Assembly: GCF_016427555.1 (NCBI RefSeq)
Contig: NZ_JAELVS010000002.1
Location: forward strand, 372,001-436,000
DNA: 64,000 bases
Direction of reading: 5' to 3'
Origin: Marinobacter litoralis
Lineage (GTDB): Bacteria > Pseudomonadota > Gammaproteobacteria > Pseudomonadales > Oleiphilaceae
This document shows positions 53,804 to 64,000 of the stretch, piece after piece; within the stretch, counting starts at the first letter, position 1; each line of letters begins with the position of its first letter. The notes beneath the pieces were generated by a model, which made no database searches, had not been told where the DNA came from, and was given only the letters and a program-made list of their open reading frames with translations. The position numbers were made by a program, and so were the translations under genes.

Positions 53804-56800
53804 ATGAAGGTACGCAAGCTTGCGGTTGCCCTGGCGTTAGCGGGAGGGCTCGGCTCGGGCATGGCTCAGGCCCTGGGGCTGGGTGAAATTGAAATGCAGT
53901 CGTGGCTGAATCAGCCACTGGATGCTGAAATTTCGTTGCGACAAAGTCGTGGAGTTGATCCCGGTGATGTCTTCGTTAACGTGGCTCCTGAAGCTGCTTA
54001 CCAACGAGTCGGATTAGAGCGTCATCAGTTTCTGAGCAAACTGAAATTTGAAGTAGTAACCGAGGCCGACGGCAATCTCGTGATCAACGTATCCTCACGA
54101 GAACCTTTCCGCGAACCTTACCTGAATTTCCTTCTTGAACTGACCTGGCCGAATGGTCGCCTGATGCGCGAGTACGCGGTACTTGTCGATCCTCCCGTTT
54201 ATGCAGAAGAGTCGGGTGTTCGGGAGCAGGTGGCAGCGCCCACTTCGGCGCCGCAGCGCAGCACCTCTGCTCGCGCCAGTCGCAGTGCCGAGTCCGTTCG
54301 TCGACAGGCTGCTGTGCAGAGTTCCCGCTCGTCCGGGTACAGTGCTGATAGTTTTGGTCCTACCGGGCCTTCCGATACGCTTTGGACCATTGCGCAGCGC
54401 ATGCGTCCGAACAATTCTGTGTCGATGCAGCAGGTGATGCTGGCAATCCAGGATAAAAACCCTGATGCCTTTATCGGTGGCAATATCAATCGTCTGAAAC
54501 GTGGGCAAGTGCTTCGGGCACCGAGTCTTGCCGACATTCAAGTTCGTAGTCAGGCCGAGGCCTCCCGGGTTGTTGCCAGACAGAACGAAGAGCTCAAATC
54601 ACCGCGGCCTGTGGATGCGACGAAAACGGCCCAAGCGGCTCCTGAGTCAAGTACAGCCCCAGATTCAGCAGAAACCGGAGCTGAGCTGCGCCTCATTGCT
54701 GCAGATGAAGCCGAAGCTCGTACGGAAGAGCAGGGCGGTTCAGCAGGTGGAGATGGCACCTCTGACGGTGGTGTAGACGCAGGGTCAGCTGTGGCCATGG
54801 AAGAGCTGGAAGCGACTCGCCGTGAAAATGAAGAGCTGAATTCCCGTCTTGAAGACATGCAGTCGCAAATTGAAACATTGCAGCGCCTGCTTGAACTGAA
54901 AAATACCCAGCTTGCGGAAATGCAGGGTGCAGTTTCCGAGGAGCCTGCTGCTGTTCCCGGTGACTCCGAGCTGAGTGAGGGCGGTGTCTCCGAAGAGGGT
55001 GTTGATGAAGCCCTGTCTGTGGACGCAAGTTCTTCCGAAACGAATGTCGTAGAGAGCGACGAGGTGGTGTCTGAAGAAGCTGAATCAGCCAACGGAGCTG
55101 TTACGGAAACCCCGGTTGATGCAGAAGAAGCTGACGAACAGAGCTCCTCTTCGCCCACTGCCATCAGTCAACAGGAAACAGAGGCGGCGCAGCTGGACGA
55201 TTCCGTAGCCGAGGCTGCGGACGTTGCCGGCGAGCAAACTCGTGATGCCGCAGAAGGCGAGTCAGCCGACTCAAGTGTGATGTCTGACCCCGTGGCAAGC
55301 ACCGGTACTCCGGAACAGTCTCAGACTCAGCAGCCAGCCGCAAACGATTCCGAGGAAGCCTCCAAGAAAGGTTGGTTGGGTCAGTTTATGGATTCGGTCG
55401 TCGGGAATCCGATGTACCAGCTTGCCCTGGGCGGCGGGTTGATCCTTCTTCTTCTCCTTCTTCTGCTGGTGGCTCGCAGGAACGCAAATCGTGAGAAAGC
55501 GTTTTATGATCAGCTGAACGCTGAAGATGATGGCGATGCGGAAGGTTTTGAGCTGACTCCGGCGGAAGAACCAAGCCAGGCGACGGCCGCGTCTTCGGGT
55601 GATGAAGTCTTGGCGGAAGCGAATAGCTACATCGCGTATGGGCAGCATGACAAGGCGGCCGAGGTTCTTGAAACCGCGATTTCTCGCGAACCCAGTCGAA
55701 CGGATCTTCGTCTGAAGTTGCTGGAAACTTATGCCGATGGCCAGGATTATCAGTCTTTCGATAAGCAGTTCGGTGAAGTAGAGGCTTTGGGAGATGACGA
55801 AGCTCTGGCAAAAGCGGCGGTTCTCAAGCAGCAGCTTGAAGAAACTGAATCCATGCCGAGCATAGACGATCTCGAAAACGAACTCCGTTCCGATTCGCTG
55901 GCCGGATTCGCTTCGGAAGCTTACGCCGACGAAAACGAACCGGAAGTGTCCGCAACGCCTTCGGAGGATAATGTCGGCGAGCTGGATCTTGGGGATGAGT
56001 TTGACGACGAGAAGATGCGCACTGGTTCGCCCGACGATCCAATTGAATACGATCTTTCCGGCATTGCCGCGCTGGATAAGTCAGATGAATCGGCGGACGC
56101 GGCTGAAGAGGAGTCCGATTTCTCGTCCTTCGAAATGGATGTAGAGGCGGATTCTCAAGTCGATAAGCCGGACGATGTTTTGGGTGAAGACGAATTCAGT
56201 CTGGATTTCGAGCTCAGCGAAGAAGACGAAGCCGTATTCGGTGCAGGCGAAACCGAGGATGCGCTTGATCCGGAGCTGGACTTGGCTGAGAGTCTGGATC
56301 TTGAAGGCGAGTTGGATGATTTGGGTGCGCTAACCGGCGACTCGGACGACAATGCCGATAAAGAAAGCGAGCCGGCTTCATTGTTCGAGCAGGCGGGCGA
56401 TGATTCCGGTCTTGATGAATCTTTCCTTGACGAACTTGATGCCGAGCTCGACAAGGTTGAGGATGACAGCGAGGCCGAAGCCCTGGATCTGAGCGAAACA
56501 GGCTTGGATGATCTTGAGCTGGATGTTTCTGAGGATGACCTGGCCCTGATGGATGAGTTCTCGGAGCTCGATACGGCCGACGTGCCAGAAACGTCTGAAA
56601 GTCCTGTCGATGAAGAGCAAGACCTTGAGAGCGCTCTCGAGGAATTGGGGCAGGGCGATGCCGAGGACGTACCATCCCTGGATTCAGAGGTGGATGTACA
56701 GGAAAGTGAGAACGACGTTTTAGCTGGACTCGACATCGAAGACGCCGACCTGGGTGACGATGACGATTTCGATTTCCTTGCAGGCACAGACGAAGCGGCG

Positions 56801-56938
56801 ACCAAGCTTGATCTGGCCCGAGCTTACGTTGAGATGGGCGACGGCGACGGTGCCAGGGATATTCTGGAGGAAGTCGCACTGGAAGGTAACGAAGAACAGA
56901 AGGCTGAAGCGCAAGAGCTTCTTAAAAATCTCTCCTGA
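53804..56938 (+). CDS. fimV: FimV-like pilus/polar hub protein
   Basis: 1044 residues. Signal peptide LAVALALAGGLGSGMAQA, then the FimV N-terminal domain (LGLGEIEMQSWLNQPLDAEI). A LysM domain for peptidoglycan lies at about 191-237, a coiled coil at 333-374, then an acidic low-complexity stretch. One membrane segment (538-560, LALGGGLILLLLLLLLVA) precedes a first TPR-like unit (605-640). A very acidic cytoplasmic region rich in Asp, Glu and Leu follows, and the C-terminal FimV TPR domain (DLARAYVEMGDGDGARDILEEV, 990-1044). FimV organises type IV pili, cAMP signalling and polar proteins in Pseudomonas. Position between asd and truA is conserved. Confidence 0.95.
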   Translation: MKVRKLAVALALAGGLGSGMAQALGLGEIEMQSWLNQPLDAEISLRQSRGVDPGDVFVNVAPEAAYQRVGLERHQFLSKLKFEVVTEADGNLVINVSSREPFREPYLNFLLELTWPNGRLMREYAVLVDPPVYAEESGVREQVAAPTSAPQRSTSARASRSAESVRRQAAVQSSRSSGYSADSFGPTGPSDTLWTIAQRMRPNNSVSMQQVMLAIQDKNPDAFIGGNINRLKRGQVLRAPSLADIQVRSQAEASRVVARQNEELKSPRPVDATKTAQAAPESSTAPDSAETGAELRLIAADEAEARTEEQGGSAGGDGTSDGGVDAGSAVAMEELEATRRENEELNSRLEDMQSQIETLQRLLELKNTQLAEMQGAVSEEPAAVPGDSELSEGGVSEEGVDEALSVDASSSETNVVESDEVVSEEAESANGAVTETPVDAEEADEQSSSSPTAISQQETEAAQLDDSVAEAADVAGEQTRDAAEGESADSSVMSDPVASTGTPEQSQTQQPAANDSEEASKKGWLGQFMDSVVGNPMYQLALGGGLILLLLLLLLVARRNANREKAFYDQLNAEDDGDAEGFELTPAEEPSQATAASSGDEVLAEANSYIAYGQHDKAAEVLETAISREPSRTDLRLKLLETYADGQDYQSFDKQFGEVEALGDDEALAKAAVLKQQLEETESMPSIDDLENELRSDSLAGFASEAYADENEPEVSATPSEDNVGELDLGDEFDDEKMRTGSPDDPIEYDLSGIAALDKSDESADAAEEESDFSSFEMDVEADSQVDKPDDVLGEDEFSLDFELSEEDEAVFGAGETEDALDPELDLAESLDLEGELDDLGALTGDSDDNADKESEPASLFEQAGDDSGLDESFLDELDAELDKVEDDSEAEALDLSETGLDDLELDVSEDDLALMDEFSELDTADVPETSESPVDEEQDLESALEELGQGDAEDVPSLDSEVDVQESENDVLAGLDIEDADLGDDDDFDFLAGTDEAATKLDLARAYVEMGDGDGARDILEEVALEGNEEQKAEAQELLKNLS

Positions 56939-56966
56939 TTCGTTATAATCACTTTATAACGGCAAC

Positions 56967-56998
56967 AGCGCCGGCCTTTGTGCCGGCGCTTTGTTTTT
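56967..56998 (+). terminator. Rho-independent terminator after fimV
   Basis: 9-bp stem AGCGCCGGC / GCCGGCGCT with loop CTTTGT and a TTGTTTTT tail, 28 bases past the fimV stop. Confidence 0.92.
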
Positions 56999-57081
56999 CT
57001 GAACCTGTAAAACTGGACGCTCCATTGTTTCTTCAGCCGCAGCCTCTAACTACGAACAATTCGATCGGAGATGGTCGGGTT

Positions 57082-57933
57082 GTGATTTCTTTCGAATATG
57101 ACGGGCAGGCATTCCATGGTTGGCAGCAGCAGAAAAGTGGCGTGCGGTCGGTTCAGGCGGAGTTGGCCAAAGCAGTCAGCAAGGTTGCTAACCATCCGGT
57201 CGAACTGGTTTGCGCCGGCCGGACAGACGCTGGGGTTCATGCAAGTTTTCAGATTGTCCATTTCGATACCAAGGTGGTGCGCCCGCTTCGGTCTTGGGTT
57301 ATGGGCATTAATACGGCGTTACCTGACGATATAGCGGTGCATTGGGCGGGCAACGGGGTTGGGGATTTCCATGCTCGGTTCTCGGCAACCTATCGGCGTT
57401 ATCGCTACGTTATTTTTAATAATCCGGTCAGACCGGGTATCCAGCGCGGTCAGGTGAGCTGGAACTTCCGACCGCTGGATGCCAATAAGATGAACGAAGC
57501 TGCTCAAGCGCTCACCGGCGAGCATGACTTTTCGTCGTTCCGCGCTGCGGGCTGCCAGTCTCGAACACCGGTTCGGTTCTTGGAGCGTATTTCGGTCACT
57601 CGGTCTGGGGATTATGTGGTGATTGATGTGCAGGCCAATGCATTCTTGCATCATATGGTTCGTAATATCGCTGGCGCACTCATGGCCGTTGGTTCGGGAG
57701 AGCAGTCGGTATCGTGGGTCGGCGAGGTTCTTGCCGCTCGGGATAGAAAATTGGCGGGTGTTACAGCGCCGCCATACGGGCTTTACCTGGTAGATGTAGG
57801 GTATCCTGAACACTTCGGTATTCCTGAAGCACTATGTGGACCGGCCTTCGTGGCACCCTGGTTTTCGCGAGAAGACAATTTGCCCATCGTGCCAAGCCAT
57901 ATTCACCCTAAACAGCCGGTCACCGAACCATGA
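57082..57933 (+). CDS. truA: tRNA pseudouridine(38-40) synthase TruA
   Basis: 283 residues if started at GTG 57082 ([15 protein letters not shown]). TTG 57025 (about 19 residues longer) is the main alternative; starts further up would lie in the terminator. The catalytic Asp is residue 49 in [27 protein letters not shown] and the C-terminal [17 protein letters not shown] are typical. It modifies the anticodon arm of several tRNAs. Its stop overlaps the trpF start (ATGA). Confidence 0.93.
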   Translation: MISFEYDGQAFHGWQQQKSGVRSVQAELAKAVSKVANHPVELVCAGRTDAGVHASFQIVHFDTKVVRPLRSWVMGINTALPDDIAVHWAGNGVGDFHARFSATYRRYRYVIFNNPVRPGIQRGQVSWNFRPLDANKMNEAAQALTGEHDFSSFRAAGCQSRTPVRFLERISVTRSGDYVVIDVQANAFLHHMVRNIAGALMAVGSGEQSVSWVGEVLAARDRKLAGVTAPPYGLYLVDVGYPEHFGIPEALCGPAFVAPWFSREDNLPIVPSHIHPKQPVTEP

Positions 57934-58559
57934 CAACGCGTGTAAAGATTTGCGGCCTCACGAGAGTGGAGGATGTAAGGGCAGCTGTAGAGAACGGTGC
58001 GGATTCGATAGGCCTGGTGTTTTATGATCCTAGCCCCCGCGCGGTAACGATCGAGCAGGCGCAAGAATTGGCATCGGCCATTCCGGCGTTTGTCACGGTG
58101 ACAGGCTTGTTCGTGAATCCTGGCGCGGATTTCGTGAAGTCGGTCCTTAATGCTGTACCGCTGGACCTGTTGCAATTTCACGGCGACGAAACGCCTGAGT
58201 TTTGCGATGCGTTCGAACGAAGATGGATCAAAGCCATCAGAGTTCAAAGCTCAGAACAGATCTCGGAAGCTTTTTCTACGTATAACAGAGCGGTGGGGTT
58301 GCTTGTGGATGCCTGGGACCCTGATCGTTATGGCGGAACAGGCCAATCCTTTAACTGGCAACTGATACCTGAGCAGCGACCTGTTCCCTTGATATTGGCC
58401 GGGGGCTTGTCATCTGCTAACGTAGCCCGCGCCATCGAAGAGGTTCGCCCCTGGGCCGTTGATGTCAGCGGAGGGGTTGAGCTCAGCAAGGGTATTAAAG
58501 ACGCCACCAAATTATCTGATTTCTTCAAAGAGGTGCACAGTGTCCGTAAAACTGACTGA
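57930..58559 (+). CDS. trpF: Phosphoribosylanthranilate isomerase
   Basis: 209 residues of the TIM-barrel TrpF. The general base Cys8 is in RVKICGLTR, the general acid Asp in [20 protein letters not shown]. The phosphate-binding segments [10 protein letters not shown] and DVSGGVE are present. It catalyses the Amadori step of tryptophan synthesis. It overlaps truA by 4 bases and trpB by 20, so translation is coupled. Confidence 0.96.
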   Translation: MTTRVKICGLTRVEDVRAAVENGADSIGLVFYDPSPRAVTIEQAQELASAIPAFVTVTGLFVNPGADFVKSVLNAVPLDLLQFHGDETPEFCDAFERRWIKAIRVQSSEQISEAFSTYNRAVGLLVDAWDPDRYGGTGQSFNWQLIPEQRPVPLILAGGLSSANVARAIEEVRPWAVDVSGGVELSKGIKDATKLSDFFKEVHSVRKTD

Positions 58560-59760
58560 TGAAATGTTGAAGGCACTCCCGGATTCCAGAGGTCACTTTG
58601 GAGACTTCGGTGGCCGGTTTGTTTCCGAAACCCTGATGGATTCCTTGATGACACTGGAGAAAGAATACCTCCAGCTGAAAGAAGATCCGGAATTTCAGGC
58701 CAAGTTCGACAAGGATCTGGCCGATTACGTGGGCCGGCCCAGCCCGCTGTATTTTGCAGAGCGTCTGACCCGTGAAACCGGTGGTGCGCAAATCTGGTTG
58801 AAGCGCGAAGATCTCAATCATACCGGTGCCCATAAGGTGAACAACACCATCGGCCAAGCGCTTCTTGCAAGCTTTCTGGGTAAAAAACGCATTATTGCCG
58901 AGACCGGTGCAGGCCAGCACGGTGTGGCCACAGCCACGGTTTGTGCGCGACTGGGCCTGGAATGTCATATTTTTATGGGTTCTGAAGACGTTCAGCGCCA
59001 GTCTTTGAACGTTTACCGCATGAAACTGCTTGGTGCTACAGTTCATTCCGTAGAGAGTGGTACCAAGACGCTTAAAGACGCAATGAACGATGCCATGCGT
59101 GACTGGGTGGCTAATGTAGACGACACCTTCTATATCATCGGCACCGTTGCCGGGCCGCACCCATACCCGCTGTTGGTGCGCGATTTCCAATCCGTGATTG
59201 GCCGTGAGCTGCGCGAACAGTCTATGCAGAAGATGGGTAGGCTTCCTGATGCATTGGTTGCCTGTGTCGGCGGCGGCTCCAATGCTATTGGTATGTTCTA
59301 TCCCTTCCTGACCGATGAGTCCGTTGACCTGTACGGTGTTGAGGCCGGTGGCTTGGGGATCGAAACCGGCGAGCACGCCGCGCCTCTGTGCGCAGGTCGC
59401 CCGGGTGTTTTGCACGGTAATCGCACGTACCTGATGGAGGACGAGAACGGCCAGATCTCCGGAACCCATTCGGTCAGTGCCGGGCTGGATTATCCAGGCG
59501 TTGGCCCCGAGCATTCCTGGTTGAAGGACATTGGTCGGGCCCAGTACGTGTCCGTGACCGATGAAGAAGCTTTGGCAGGTTTCCGCACACTGACCCAGGT
59601 CGAAGGCATTATGCCGGCGCTGGAGTCGTCTCATGCCGTAGCCTACGCGTTGAAACTGGCGGCGACGATGGATAAAGACAAGGTTGTGGTCATTAACGTG
59701 TCAGGTCGTGGTGATAAAGACATTCACACCATCGCCCAGTTGGATGGCATCGAGATCTGA
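58540..59760 (+). CDS. trpB: Tryptophan synthase beta chain
   Basis: 406 residues from GTG 58540 (AAGAGG upstream at good spacing), giving the usual length; it starts inside trpF. PLP Lys99 is in [10 protein letters not shown], with the phosphate-binding [10 protein letters not shown] and catalytic Glu in AETGAGQHG. It joins indole and serine to tryptophan. In Pseudomonas trpBA lies elsewhere under TrpI; here it is in the truA-trpFBA-accD order. A long open frame antisense to it is a shadow. Confidence 0.97.
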   Translation: MSVKLTDEMLKALPDSRGHFGDFGGRFVSETLMDSLMTLEKEYLQLKEDPEFQAKFDKDLADYVGRPSPLYFAERLTRETGGAQIWLKREDLNHTGAHKVNNTIGQALLASFLGKKRIIAETGAGQHGVATATVCARLGLECHIFMGSEDVQRQSLNVYRMKLLGATVHSVESGTKTLKDAMNDAMRDWVANVDDTFYIIGTVAGPHPYPLLVRDFQSVIGRELREQSMQKMGRLPDALVACVGGGSNAIGMFYPFLTDESVDLYGVEAGGLGIETGEHAAPLCAGRPGVLHGNRTYLMEDENGQISGTHSVSAGLDYPGVGPEHSWLKDIGRAQYVSVTDEEALAGFRTLTQVEGIMPALESSHAVAYALKLAATMDKDKVVVINVSGRGDKDIHTIAQLDGIEI

Positions 59761-59777
59761 AGGTACCAGGAGCAGGC

Positions 59778-60587
59778 ATGAGTCGTATTGAAGGTGTATT
59801 GAAGTCCTTGAAAGAACAGGGGCGTAAGGCGTTGATCCCCTATATTACTGCGGGTGATCCTCATCCTGAGCAAACAGTTGGTCTGATGCACACACTGGTA
59901 AAAGCCGGTGCGGATATCATCGAACTCGGGGTTCCCTTTTCCGACCCGATGGCCGATGGGCCGGTTATCCAATTGGCCTGTGAGCGGGCGTTGAAGCATA
60001 ACACCTCGTTGCGGCAGGTGATTGGCATGGTTGAAGAGTTCCGAAAAACGGACGCCGACACTCCTGTCGTATTGATGGGGTACCTCAACCCGGTGGAGGC
60101 AATGGGGTATGAGGTTTTCGCCGATGCAGCGGCAAACGCCGGAATCGATGGCGTTTTAACGGTCGATCTGCCACCGGAAGAAGCTGGAGATGTTGCGCCT
60201 CTCTTTGCCGAGCGTAACATCGACCCTATCTTCTTGTTGGCGCCCACTACGACGGATGAGCGAATTAAAGCCATTAGCAAACACTCTTCTGGCTATGTGT
60301 ACTATGTTTCTATCAAGGGTGTAACCGGCTCGGCAACCATCAATGTTGATGAAGTTGCAGCGAAAGTGGCTCACATCCACGAGTTAACCGCACTTCCTGT
60401 AGGCGTGGGCTTTGGAATCCGGGATGCGGAAACCGCCGGAGCGATCGGCAAAGTATCCGATGGTGTAATTGTGGGTAGCGTACTGGTGGATACAATAGCC
60501 CGAAATCAATCAGATTCTGACGCATTGAATCAAGCGTTACACGATCTGTTGTACCCAATGCGCGAAGCACTGGATAGCCTTGCCTGA
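59778..60587 (+). CDS. trpA: Tryptophan synthase alpha chain
   Basis: 269 residues. Catalytic Glu49 in [16 protein letters not shown] and Asp60 in the same segment; phosphate loop [10 protein letters not shown] and [11 protein letters not shown] are present. It cleaves indole-glycerol phosphate and passes indole to TrpB. 17 bases after trpB; accD follows after 38 bases. Confidence 0.97.
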   Translation: MSRIEGVLKSLKEQGRKALIPYITAGDPHPEQTVGLMHTLVKAGADIIELGVPFSDPMADGPVIQLACERALKHNTSLRQVIGMVEEFRKTDADTPVVLMGYLNPVEAMGYEVFADAAANAGIDGVLTVDLPPEEAGDVAPLFAERNIDPIFLLAPTTTDERIKAISKHSSGYVYYVSIKGVTGSATINVDEVAAKVAHIHELTALPVGVGFGIRDAETAGAIGKVSDGVIVGSVLVDTIARNQSDSDALNQALHDLLYPMREALDSLA

Positions 60588-60625
60588 TAAGTGAGCATCC
60601 AGGCACAAAAGGACAGGACCTTAGC

Positions 60626-61552
60626 ATGAGTAACTGGCTGGACAAGATCATGCCGAGCAAGATTCGCTCGGAATCAAGACAACGCACCGGTGTCCCGGAA
60701 GGGCTCTGGAAGAAGTGTCCGAAATGTGGTGCATTTCTGTATAAGCCAGAGTTGGAAAAGAATCTGGATGTTTGCCCAAAGTGCAATCACCATTTGCGTG
60801 TGTCCGCTCGGCGTCGCCTTGAAATCTTTTTAGATAAAGACGGGCGCGAAGAGATTGCAGCCGATCTCGAACCGAATGACCGTCTCAAGTTTAAAGACAC
60901 CAAGCGCTATAAAGACCGTTTGGCGGCCGCCCAGAAAGCGACCGGCGAAAAGGACGCTTTGGTAGCGATGAGTGGCAGTGCTTTGGGTGTGCCTTTGGTG
61001 GCTTGTGCCTTTGAATTTAATTTCCTCGGCGGCTCCATGGGGCAGGTTGTGGGTGAGAAATTTGTTCAGGCCGCAAACGTAGCCCTTGAGCGAAGGATAC
61101 CGCTGGTATGCTTCTCGGCGAGTGGTGGTGCACGTATGCAGGAAGCCATTCTGTCGTTGATGCAGATGGCGAAAACCGCCGCGGTTCTTGAGCGCATGAA
61201 GGAAGAAGGTATTCCTTACATTTCGGTGATGACCGACCCGGTATTTGGTGGTGTGTCTGCAAGCTTGGCTATGCTGGGCGACCTGAACATTGCTGAACCC
61301 TACGCCTTGATCGGTTTCGCCGGCCCCAGGGTAATCGAGCAGACCGTGCGAGAGAAATTGCCAGAAGGTTTCCAGCGCAGCGAGTTTTTGTTGGAGCATG
61401 GTGCGATAGATATGATTCTGCATCGTCACCAGATGCGTGAACGGATTGCCCACGTACTTGCAAAGTTTACCGGTCAGGAGAAACCGGGTACCGAGGCTCC
61501 GATCGAGTTTGAAATCTCTGAAAAGCCGGGTGCTGATGAATCTGTCGAGTAG
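60626..61552 (+). CDS. accD: Acetyl-CoA carboxylase carboxyltransferase beta subunit
   Basis: 308 residues. The N-terminal four-Cys zinc ribbon is [10 protein letters not shown] and VCPKCNHH. The crotonase-like carboxyltransferase core includes [13 protein letters not shown] and [18 protein letters not shown]. With AccA it transfers CO2 from biotin to acetyl-CoA, making malonyl-CoA. Its acidic tail overlaps the folC start by 17 bases, the common accD-folC link. Confidence 0.97.
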   Translation: MSNWLDKIMPSKIRSESRQRTGVPEGLWKKCPKCGAFLYKPELEKNLDVCPKCNHHLRVSARRRLEIFLDKDGREEIAADLEPNDRLKFKDTKRYKDRLAAAQKATGEKDALVAMSGSALGVPLVACAFEFNFLGGSMGQVVGEKFVQAANVALERRIPLVCFSASGGARMQEAILSLMQMAKTAAVLERMKEEGIPYISVMTDPVFGGVSASLAMLGDLNIAEPYALIGFAGPRVIEQTVREKLPEGFQRSEFLLEHGAIDMILHRHQMRERIAHVLAKFTGQEKPGTEAPIEFEISEKPGADESVE

Positions 61553-62840
61553 TCCCGAAAAGGCAGTAAAGAGCCCGGCGAACGGTGCGACTGTTAATGA
61601 ATGGCTTCAGTGGTTAGAGGCTATCCATCCGACAGAAATCGATATGGGGCTTGATCGTGTTCTGGTGGTGCTTCGCCGCTTGTTTCCGAAAAAGCCCAAT
61701 GCCCGAATCATCACCGTCGCTGGCACCAATGGCAAAGGCTCCACAGTTGCAACGCTTGAGCGTCAGTTACTGGCGGCCGGCAGAACCACCGGTGCCTACA
61801 CGTCTCCTCATCTTCAGCGTTATAACGAGCGTATCCGTATTGACGGCAACATCATTTCCGATGCAGCCCTGGTGACTGCCTTCGAAAAGGTAGAAGAAGC
61901 TCGGGGGCATGTCTCGTTGACCTACTTTGAGTTTGGCACCTTGGCCGCATTTGTGGCCCTCGAGCAGGCAGGGGTTCAGGATTGGGTGCTCGAAGTAGGT
62001 TTGGGTGGCCGGCTCGATGCTGTCAATGTTCTGGACGCCGACTTTGCGATCATTACGTCGATTGACATTGACCACATTGGTTTCCTGGGTGACAACCGGG
62101 AAGTCATTGGGTTCGAAAAAGCAGGCATTCTGCGCCCGGGAATTACCGCTGTTTGCGCCGATCCCGTGCCACCGGCTTCGGTTTTGCAGCAGGCAACCGC
62201 GCAGAAAGTTGATCTGAGGCTAACCGGGCGTGACTACCGGCTTGAGCCTCGCACTTATGGCTGTGACATCATTGAGTTAGTAATGGCCGAAGGGCGTGTG
62301 GCGCTGCCGGCTGGACCACTGCCCATTGAAAGTGTGGCGGCGGCTACGGTCATGGCCGCACAGCTTGTTCCGGAAGCCGGGCTTGAGCGGCTGGGAGAGG
62401 CTGCGCATTCCGTCAACTTGCCCGGACGGTTTGAACGGCTCAGCAACACGCCTCTGGTCATTGCCGATGTAGGGCATAACCCCCATGCAGCACGTTGGTT
62501 GGCAAGCCGGCTCTATGAATTGAAGCAACAAAACCGTGGGCGTGTTGTTGCGGTCTATGCTGCGCTTGGTGATAAAGACATTGAAGGTGTGGTGTCTGCC
62601 ATGGCGCCTGTCGTGGATCACTGGTGCCTCGCGGGTCTGAGTGTGCCCAGAGGGTTGTCGGTTGGGGAGCTTCAGGCGCGTGTAGGTGAGGTTGCCAGCG
62701 TTGGTTCAAGCGCCACCATCGCAGAGGCTTTAGATGATGCTAAGGGAATGGCTGTCGAGCCTGCCGACTGTGTGGTGGTTTTTGGCTCATTCTTTACTGT
62801 CGCAGAAGCTCGCGAGTTGCTCTTGGATGATGCGCCTTAA
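61536..62840 (+). CDS. folC: Dihydrofolate synthase / folylpolyglutamate synthase
   Basis: About 434 residues from ATG 61536, within the accD end; a longer in-frame start deep in accD is not credible. Mur-ligase motifs: GTNGKGST (63-70), omega-type [28 protein letters not shown], and [16 protein letters not shown]. It adds glutamate to dihydropteroate and to folates. Linked with pabB and aroC products in metabolism. The next gene, dedD, starts 90 bases on. Confidence 0.95.
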   Translation: MNLSSSPEKAVKSPANGATVNEWLQWLEAIHPTEIDMGLDRVLVVLRRLFPKKPNARIITVAGTNGKGSTVATLERQLLAAGRTTGAYTSPHLQRYNERIRIDGNIISDAALVTAFEKVEEARGHVSLTYFEFGTLAAFVALEQAGVQDWVLEVGLGGRLDAVNVLDADFAIITSIDIDHIGFLGDNREVIGFEKAGILRPGITAVCADPVPPASVLQQATAQKVDLRLTGRDYRLEPRTYGCDIIELVMAEGRVALPAGPLPIESVAAATVMAAQLVPEAGLERLGEAAHSVNLPGRFERLSNTPLVIADVGHNPHAARWLASRLYELKQQNRGRVVAVYAALGDKDIEGVVSAMAPVVDHWCLAGLSVPRGLSVGELQARVGEVASVGSSATIAEALDDAKGMAVEPADCVVVFGSFFTVAEARELLLDDAP

Positions 62841-62930
62841 ACTTTGTTCATTGGCGGGATATGACTTCAGTTCTGTTTTTCACCCAGTTACTATCGAACT
62901 CAAATAGGTTGGCATAGGGAGTTCTTTCAG

Positions 62931-63599
62931 GTGGACGGATTAAAACAGCGAATCATTGGTGCTTTGGTCTTGATCTCCCTGGCTGTCATCTTCGTGCCGA
63001 TGATCTTTGACGAGCCGCATTCTCAACGCAAGACCACATCGATCACCATCCCGGAAGAGCCGCCGTTTCCAGAAGTAGAAATGCCTGACGAGCCTTCCGG
63101 TGATTCGGTGGGGTACCAGCTCTCCTCGGACACTGGTGCGGCGGGTGCCGAAGAAACCAAGCAGAGCCCGGGATTCCGCATTGTCGAAGATGAGCGGCCA
63201 CAAAATGCGGTCGCAAGCGAGTCAGCACAACCCTCACAAATGGCTCCGGCTGAGCAGGCTAAGGTCTCAGAACCTGATGTGTCGCAAACTTCGCAGCAAG
63301 AAGACCCGGCACCCAAAGCAGTCGAAGAGGACGAGAAGGCCGAATTCTCACGCACTCTGGAAGGGGCCTGGGTTGTCCAGTTGGGCAGCTTTGGTAACGA
63401 ATCCAATGCGCGGCGACTGCGGGACAACGTGATTGAGATGGGATTTGGAGCCCATTTGCAGCAGTTTTCCAGCGGCGACAAAACCTTAACTCGTGTGTTC
63501 AGCGGCCCTTTTGTGAATCGGGCGGATGCTGACCAGGCCAAGGTCAAACTGGATAAAAAGTTCGGTTTAAAAAGTCTTGTGACCAAAGGCGGAAAATAA
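62931..63599 (+). CDS. dedD: SPOR-domain cell division protein DedD
   Basis: 222 residues from GTG 62931 with AGGGAG upstream. One membrane segment at about 7-24 (RIIGALVLISLAVIFVPMIF), a Pro/Glu/Gln-rich periplasmic linker, and a C-terminal SPOR domain (WVVQLGSFGNESNARRLRDN to LKSLVTKGG, about 144-222) that binds denuded septal peptidoglycan. DedD helps septal wall synthesis. The folC-dedD-cvpA order is standard. Confidence 0.92.
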   Translation: MDGLKQRIIGALVLISLAVIFVPMIFDEPHSQRKTTSITIPEEPPFPEVEMPDEPSGDSVGYQLSSDTGAAGAEETKQSPGFRIVEDERPQNAVASESAQPSQMAPAEQAKVSEPDVSQTSQQEDPAPKAVEEDEKAEFSRTLEGAWVVQLGSFGNESNARRLRDNVIEMGFGAHLQQFSSGDKTLTRVFSGPFVNRADADQAKVKLDKKFGLKSLVTKGGK

Positions 63600-63627
63600 T
63601 TCCGCCGGAACCTCAATATTCTTAAGG

Positions 63628-63651
63628 CGAGAGTTTGGTGCGCTCTCGTTT
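63628..63651 (+). terminator. Weak hairpin between dedD and cvpA
   Basis: 6-bp stem CGAGAG / CTCTCG with a 9-base loop and only TTT after it. It may attenuate readthrough rather than stop it. Confidence 0.35.
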
Positions 63652-63692
63652 CCTGTTAGAATTCCTCCTTCGTTTTCTCCACCGGGTTGTTC

Positions 63693-64000
63693 ATGGAATC
63701 GCTGATCTGGATTGACTGGGTCATCATTGCCCTCATTTCTGTTTCCACGCTCATCAGTTTGAAGCGGGGGTTCGTTCGCGAAGCTCTTTCATTGGTGACC
63801 TGGATCGGTGCATTCATTATCGCCCGCACGTTCCACCCGCAAATGCAGGGGCTGCTTGAATCATCCGTCGAAACCCCCTTGGTTCGTTTGGTTGCTGCAT
63901 TCGCCATTCTGTTTTTCGGCACTTTGATTGTAGGTGCCATCGTTAACAATCTTATTGGGCATCTGGTTCGCGCGACCGGGCTTTCCGCCACCGATCGGGT
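63693..64000 (+). CDS. cvpA: CvpA family membrane protein (partial, runs off the window)
   Basis: 102 residues are visible from ATG 63693 and the frame is still open at 64000. Start MESLIWIDWVIIALISVSTL, then SLKRGFVREALSLVTWIGAF, the well-conserved CvpA core, and a further membrane segment (AAFAILFFGTLIVGAIVNNL). CvpA is an inner-membrane protein known for colicin V production; in gammaproteobacteria it usually precedes purF, which should lie just outside the window. Confidence 0.93.
   Translation, partial: MESLIWIDWVIIALISVSTLISLKRGFVREALSLVTWIGAFIIARTFHPQMQGLLESSVETPLVRLVAAFAILFFGTLIVGAIVNNLIGHLVRATGLSATDR

Noticed and set aside
54550..55164. 204-residue Ser-rich antisense frame inside fimV, with a similar one at 56155-56805
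   Set aside because: Ser runs are the mirror of the Glu/Asp-rich codons of FimV; not a real protein.
55860..56800. Acidic repeats in fimV as a possible tandem DNA repeat
   Set aside because: The Asp/Glu/Leu-rich protein pattern is normal for FimV and the DNA is not periodic enough to call a repeat.
56980..57081. Longer N-terminus for TruA starting in the fimV terminator
   Set aside because: The start would lie within the terminator hairpin; GTG 57082 or TTG 57025 is more credible.
58525..59634. Long open frame (369 residues) antisense to trpB
   Set aside because: trpB is certain, with the PLP Lys and all motifs; the antisense frame has no domain, no ribosome binding site and Cys/His/Gln-rich composition typical of a shadow.

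Overview
The window looks like about 64 kb of chromosome from a marine gammaproteobacterium close to Marinobacter. This is inferred from moderately high GC, Pseudomonas/Marinobacter-type gene orders (lysR|leuC-leuD-leuB-asd-fimV-truA-trpF-trpB-trpA-accD-folC-dedD-cvpA; holB-pilZ; cysB near cysH) and type IV pilus parts. No rRNA, tRNA, CRISPR array, insertion sequence or prophage is visible; coding density is high and most genes are housekeeping or envelope genes.

Layout. 1-2.2 kb: tail of an acidic protein, a MoxR-type AAA+ ATPase and its VWA (CoxE-like) partner. 2.6-10.6 kb: an eight-gene, mostly overlapping operon of exported TPR proteins, a TPR lipoprotein, a small exported protein, one TolQ/ExbB channel subunit, two different TolR/ExbD subunits and a TonB/AgmX-like transducer. 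It resembles the Agl/Glt-type or a paralogous Tol-Pal-type proton-driven envelope machine. 10.6-13 kb: MaoC hydratase and FadD-type acyl-CoA ligase, divergent. 13-21 kb: HrpA helicase, long KAS III, thioesterase, an MlaA that lacks a lipobox, and a DUF3336-patatin lipase. 21-25.7 kb: gspA-gspB and DinG helicase. 25.9-32.9 kb: MalT-like LuxR regulator, cysB, APS-reductase-type cysH, thrH, pabB. 33-35.4 kb: three exported proteins of little-known function, including a DUF6160-like surface protein. 35.6-43.3 kb: DUF58, TgpA transglutaminase, holB, pilZ, hydrolase, DUF4892-like protein, RssA-type patatin. 43.3-48.6 kb: prmB, aroC, an MFS transporter that appears to start at an ATC codon, pilU, lysR. 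48.6-49.1 kb: a non-coding divergent region holding two structured inverted-repeat elements. 49.1-64 kb: leucine and tryptophan synthesis, asd, fimV, truA, accD, folC, dedD and the start of cvpA.

The most interesting signals are: (1) the pair of ~105-nt elements at 48657-48945, whose long outer stems differ in sequence but are each perfectly complementary, around a shared core with two AYGGAY-loop hairpins. I recognise this as like the TwoAYGGAY RNA motif, and one loop in each copy also fits the CsrA/RsmA consensus ACANGGANGU; (2) the TPR/ExbB/ExbD/AgmX operon, in which one of the two ExbD proteins has Asn instead of the proton-carrying Asp; (3) the ATC start of the MFS transporter behind a perfect Shine-Dalgarno; (4) the non-lipoprotein MlaA. 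All family assignments come from reading translations by eye; no database search was run.
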